Source: Sesamum alatum
Lineage: Eukaryota; Streptophyta; Magnoliopsida; Lamiales; Pedaliaceae
Length of the DNA stretch: 64,000 nt
Assembly (NCBI GenBank): GCA_034509735.1
Contig: JACGWO010000011.1
Coordinates: forward strand, 22,366,979 to 22,430,978
Direction: 5' to 3'
Shown: positions 60,401-64,000 of the stretch, one piece after another
Layout of the letters: each line of letters starts with the position of its first letter
Position numbering within the stretch: the first letter of the stretch is position 1
Translations under genes and position numbers: made by a program
Notes under the pieces: generated by a model
The model's database searches: none
What the model saw: only the letters and a program-made list of their open reading frames with translations
Told to the model about the DNA's origin: nothing

Positions 60401-62367
60401 CCTTCATGTCTTGTAGGGAGTTTGAAGTGCGTGCTCTTGACAAACTTGTGGGAATGGCCTACGAAAAATATATGGTAATTATCACTGTTATCTGTGCATT
60501 CTTCCTCTATCTTCCTTTAATAAACAATATCATAATTCCCTTAAAACATGAGATGACTATTTATTAGCATCACGAAAAAAGGTGTATCTTGTCTTTATTG
60601 ACTTTACCAGAATATCTATTTCCCTAATGTGAATTTTGATGCTTGATCTTGGCTTCGTATAATTCTCTGTTTTATTTGTCAGATCTCTTGAGATTTAATT
60701 TTGAAAATCAGAGTATCAGCTGCATAGGAAATATACTCTGTTGAACAGCTTGCTCATTTGAAAACTTGACTTCAGGAACAACATATATCGTGCTACATAC
60801 TTCAAATGCATATGGAGCATTATTTTGTTCCTGAATTCACGCATGCGTATACCCGTGTCCCACATCCCCACCCACACAAGAAAAGAATGGCAAAAAAGAG
60901 AGAAGATACAAGGAAAGGGAAAGGATAATTAAGATATACATGTATATATATCTATATATATACAAGTCTGTAGTTTATGGGTTTTGTGATTTGGTTTAAG
61001 TTATATCTGCTGTCTTATACTGTCATGATGGGTAACAAAGCTAGCTCATGGTAACACTTTCTTGAAGTGTAGTGTAGCAAATAATAGCCACACCTGCATT
61101 TATCTTAGGTTGTTGCTTAAAGATTGTGGTTTTCAGTTTGAATGACCTGGTCTGCTTTAGAATTTGCTCAAATACCATTTTCTGTTATATCCAGATATGG
61201 AATTTGTTTAGTTGGCTTCTTTTTTGTTAATTTTTTATTTTCCCCTATAGAGTTGCTGGGGTCCTTTTGCTCATGGGATGAAGAGTGCCAGTGGTAAAAT
61301 GGCCAAACAAGCTGCCTTAGCTTTTGTTAAGCGTGCATTGGAGCGATACCAGGAATTTGAGGTGACAGGGAGGAGCTGCTTTCATGATCCTTTGTATAGG
61401 GACATGTTCCTTTCTGGTGTATCACGCCTCATTGATGGTCAACCTTTAAATTCCAGCTCTGATAATGAATCTGGAAAACTTCAGCTTGCCACACCCGGAT
61501 GCTCAATGGAAGTTAGAACTTCAGGTACTTGGCACATATTCACGATGCTTATCAACATTTATTTGTGTTAAATCAGATTGGAGTTCCTTCACCATTTTTC
61601 TCTTCTTTTCTTCAAGTTATAATCTCTTGTATCACTTCTTTGGATGCTTTTATTGTGCAGCTCCTGCAGGCACACAACAAAGCCCTACCTCAACCAATCA
61701 GGATACATATTCTTCTGAAGCATTGCTATCTGCAAATTTGGATTCTGGACAAAATAGTGGTAGAGAAGACAGCTGGTCAATTAGAGTGAAAAGGAGGGAA
61801 TTATTACTTGATGATGTAGGTGGTACAATCAGCAGAGCTCCAGGTGTCCCATCAGGGATTGGTGGTTCTCTTTCATGCAGTGCCAAAGGAAAAAGAAGTG
61901 AGAGGGACAGAGATGGGAAGGGAAACAGCAGAGAGGTCTTGTCCAGAAGCGGAACTACTAAAATTAGCCGCCCTGGACCAACCTCTGTCAAAGGAGAGAG
62001 AAAGTCTAAGGCTAAACCTAAGCAGAAAATCACTCATTTATCTACTTCAGACAATGGTCCTGTAGGAAGGATACCGGAACAACCAAAAGGAATGTTCTCA
62101 TCAACAGTGAAGTCTAGTGAGATTAGTGGAAGTGACAGTGGCAAGGATAAAAATGAGTATGACATGGACATGTTGGAGGAACCAATAGATTTATCTGGCC
62201 TGCAACTCCCTGAGATGGATGATTTAGGTGTTGCTGATGATCTTGCTGGTCAAGGAGAGGACTTAGGGTCATGGTTGAATATTGAGGATGATGGATTACA
62301 GGATCATGATTTTATGGGTCTTGAAATCCCTATGGATGACCTGGCAGACTTAAATATGATGGTTTGA
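51415..62367 (+). CDS. Conserved plant nuclear-type protein, Ser/Arg/Lys-rich, 14 coding exons, about 1299 aa, one apparent frameshift
   Basis: Recognised as a plant family of about 1300 residues with no known function (Arabidopsis AT2G19390/AT4G29790 type, from memory). Exons: 51415-51830, 51922-52201, 52541-52837, 54530-54709, 55816-56547, 56694-56785, 56891-56950, 57035-57123, 58748-59332, 59433-59492, 60262-60332, 60417-60474, 61251-61524, 61661-62367; GT-AG and phase-consistent. The start is MSASSKFDLSSGSPDRPLYT. Low-complexity Ser/Arg/Lys stretches, basic clusters (SRKRSR, KMKKKR, KGERKSKAKPKQK) that suggest nuclear entry, and a short coiled-coil-like part (EKYHEEVSRKKSLLGKLL) are seen. 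The acidic C-terminus ends MGLEIPMDDLADLNMMV. Exon 3 has one extra base near 52715 that brings a TAG at 52727-52729 (product about 294 aa). All other exons are clean. Confidence 0.88.
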
Positions 62368-62760
62368 GTCTGAGAATGCTGTATATTCCTGTGCCTTATA
62401 AAATAACAAAAAGGGGAATGATTAAAAAAAAAGAGAGAAAGAAGAGTGAGAAAAAGAACTGTTATCATGAATTTACTGATCACATGCCACACCATAATTA
62501 GGCTATGTTTCCTTTAGGTTAGGGTATGTACAAGTTGGTTCTGAGTGAACCTTTTACTACTTGCGGATTTTACTCGTACTCTGGATGTCGACAGTTGACT
62601 GTAAAGATCTTTTTGTTTGACGTATAAGCCCATATCTTAGCGATAAGGTCTTAGCACACTGTATTTTGGTTGTAGTGAACACTGTATTTTGGTTGTAGCA
62701 ATTACAGCTCAGGGACATGTCCCTTGTACATAAATTTTATATTTCAATAAGACCATCTTT
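62368..62760 (+). other. 3' UTR of the nuclear-type gene
   Basis: Follows the TGA at 62365-62367. A 24-bp segment (ACACTGTATTTTGGTTGTAG core) is repeated in tandem at about 62657-62698. AATAAG near 62745 could serve as a poly(A) signal. Confidence 0.55.
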
Positions 62761-64000
62761 TGCTAATTCAGCTTCCTTAGGAACCATGAGATATTCCACT
62801 TCAAAATGAGCCTATTACTAGATAGCACGTCTAGTTTATATTAACGAACTTCTTGTTATCCTCTTAGTTTATTGTTTCGATTCAGTTTCTCATCTCTTGC
62901 AGACGTGAGTCTTAGGGCTTGGATGATGGAGAATTGCTGGTTGTTGTCATCCACCCAATGTTTCTTTGAGAATGATGTATCATTAAGGTAAGGGGTGAAG
63001 AGAGTACCTAGTGGATATAAAAACCACCTTTTGCTGGTCATCTCTCCCTTATAACTGTTTTTACTAGATCGGAGGTTAAGTACACTTGCTCTTTAAGCTG
63101 TCAATCAAGCTATGCTCAATCATCCTCGTCATTTATTTTTATCAAAACTTGTGTTCTTCATTATCTTCAACTACCATTTTTGTATGCATCTGAAGCACAA
63201 AATTAATTGAAAATTCTATTTGCTTCAAACTGAGGCAAAACGCTTTATGTTTTACTGCCATATTTCTCTACAGGTTCTAATTTCTGGTATAGAAGTGTCT
63301 TGTGAAGCAACAACTTGATTTACTGCTTCACCTGAAGAATTTGTTAAATCTTTGGCCCGAACCCGGACATAGCTGTATTGTGGGTTCTAAGTTGTATTCT
63401 ATTGGTTACTTGGTAAAGATAATCATATTCTATTCTAACATATCTACAAGGTTGTTATACTGGCGAACCTTTTTCAGGTTAGTGTCACTAATGTGTTATA
63501 ACAATGGTGCAACCTTACTGAATTAGGCTTTGGTTAGAGGCTGCTCATTATCATTTCGTGGCACAAATCCAACCTGATAATGGTTGGTTCTTGCTTATCA
63601 CCCTGAGTCTGTTTAACATCTCAATGCAGTCCATTCTGAAGTATTATGCTGCAAGCTACAAACTGTTCCTGAAAGAAATTTCAAAGGTCTGTGAGTTTTT
63701 CAAGTGTTTATTTTTATCTTATGATATCACTTGATAATTTCATGATGTTCATTCTTGTTGTATTGCCTCTGATTTATTGTACAGCTTCCTTCTGCTATCT
63801 TGACACATCATGTTGGACACATTTTTGCACCACAGAATCTTGTCGCGGTTCCCTACTATGAAACGTTTCCCTACTTCATCTTTAGTCAGTAGTTACTGTA
63901 GGCTAGAACCATTAAGATACTTCTCCTGTAGACCTGTACCATTCGGTTGCAGTGTATGTATTGTGTTTCTTATATTAAAGTGCAAAATCGATGGGTTTGA
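62761..64000. other. Downstream DNA, no gene recognised
   Basis: AT-rich with a balanced, UTR- or intron-like composition. Short frames (for example 63302-63526) have no recognisable content. It might hold a distal 3' UTR or the start of another gene beyond the window. Confidence 0.5.

Noticed and set aside
61698..62033. Minus-strand frame of 111 codons
   Set aside because: Antisense to the long last exon of the nuclear-type gene.

Overview
The window is plant nuclear DNA from a eudicot. It holds two large multi-exon nuclear genes with long AT-rich introns (an NDR-type AGC kinase, and a long nuclear-type protein of unknown function), surrounded by decayed plant-type LINE and Copia retrotransposons and many MITEs. 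No CRISPR array, operon, rRNA or tRNA gene was seen. The genus cannot be fixed from sequence alone; the general look would fit an asterid such as a member of Lamiales, but that is only an impression.

Layout. 1-4622: a plus-strand L1-like LINE, cut at its 5' side by the window edge, with an ORF1 zinc knuckle, an endonuclease/RT ORF2 full of stops, and an A17 tail. 4950-15902: an old, heavily nested Copia element. Its 5' LTR is split by two insertions (a retroelement-like one at 5190-6750 and a TIR element at 6868-7840). Its 3' side carries a Tourist-like MITE (12214-12723). Its 3' LTR is split by a Mutator-like element (13155-15329), which itself contains a GC-rich solo LTR (13814-15041) with a perfect CCCGG target duplication. 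16167-18951: intergenic DNA with an inverted repeat and a hAT-type MITE (17832-18420), then the kinase promoter.

18952-30896: NDR-family protein kinase, reconstructed as 13 coding exons giving about 510 residues, with all catalytic motifs intact and MITEs in two introns. 30897-39131: repeat-rich intergenic DNA with several Mutator-like or foldback MITEs (31485-31908, about 32750-34050, 35113-36156, 37322-37910) and a C-run/G-run quadruplex motif at 38621-38661. 39132-44790: a minus-strand Copia LTR (about 2 kb) with a second partial copy, a plus-strand Copia RT/RNase H remnant, and a minus-strand LINE fragment whose upstream part reappears at 46500-47170. 48427-49740: a tandem array with a period of about 252 bp, lying just before the second gene.

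51415-62367: the second gene, 14 coding exons after an intron in the 5' UTR, about 1299 residues if one single-base frameshift in exon 3 (near 52715) is ignored. It belongs to a plant-conserved, Ser/Arg/Lys-rich nuclear-type family of unknown function. 62368-64000: 3' UTR and intergenic DNA.

The two genes are on the same strand but about 20 kb apart, and nothing in the sequence links their functions. The main structural story is layered transposon insertion, where target-site duplications and the undisturbed partner LTR allow junctions to be placed to the base. I did not find a convincing new biological system. The best leads are the palindromic GGCCGTGT islands of the LINE, the frameshift in an otherwise intact gene, the gene-proximal 252-bp array and the large foldback with 21-24-nt internal repeats.
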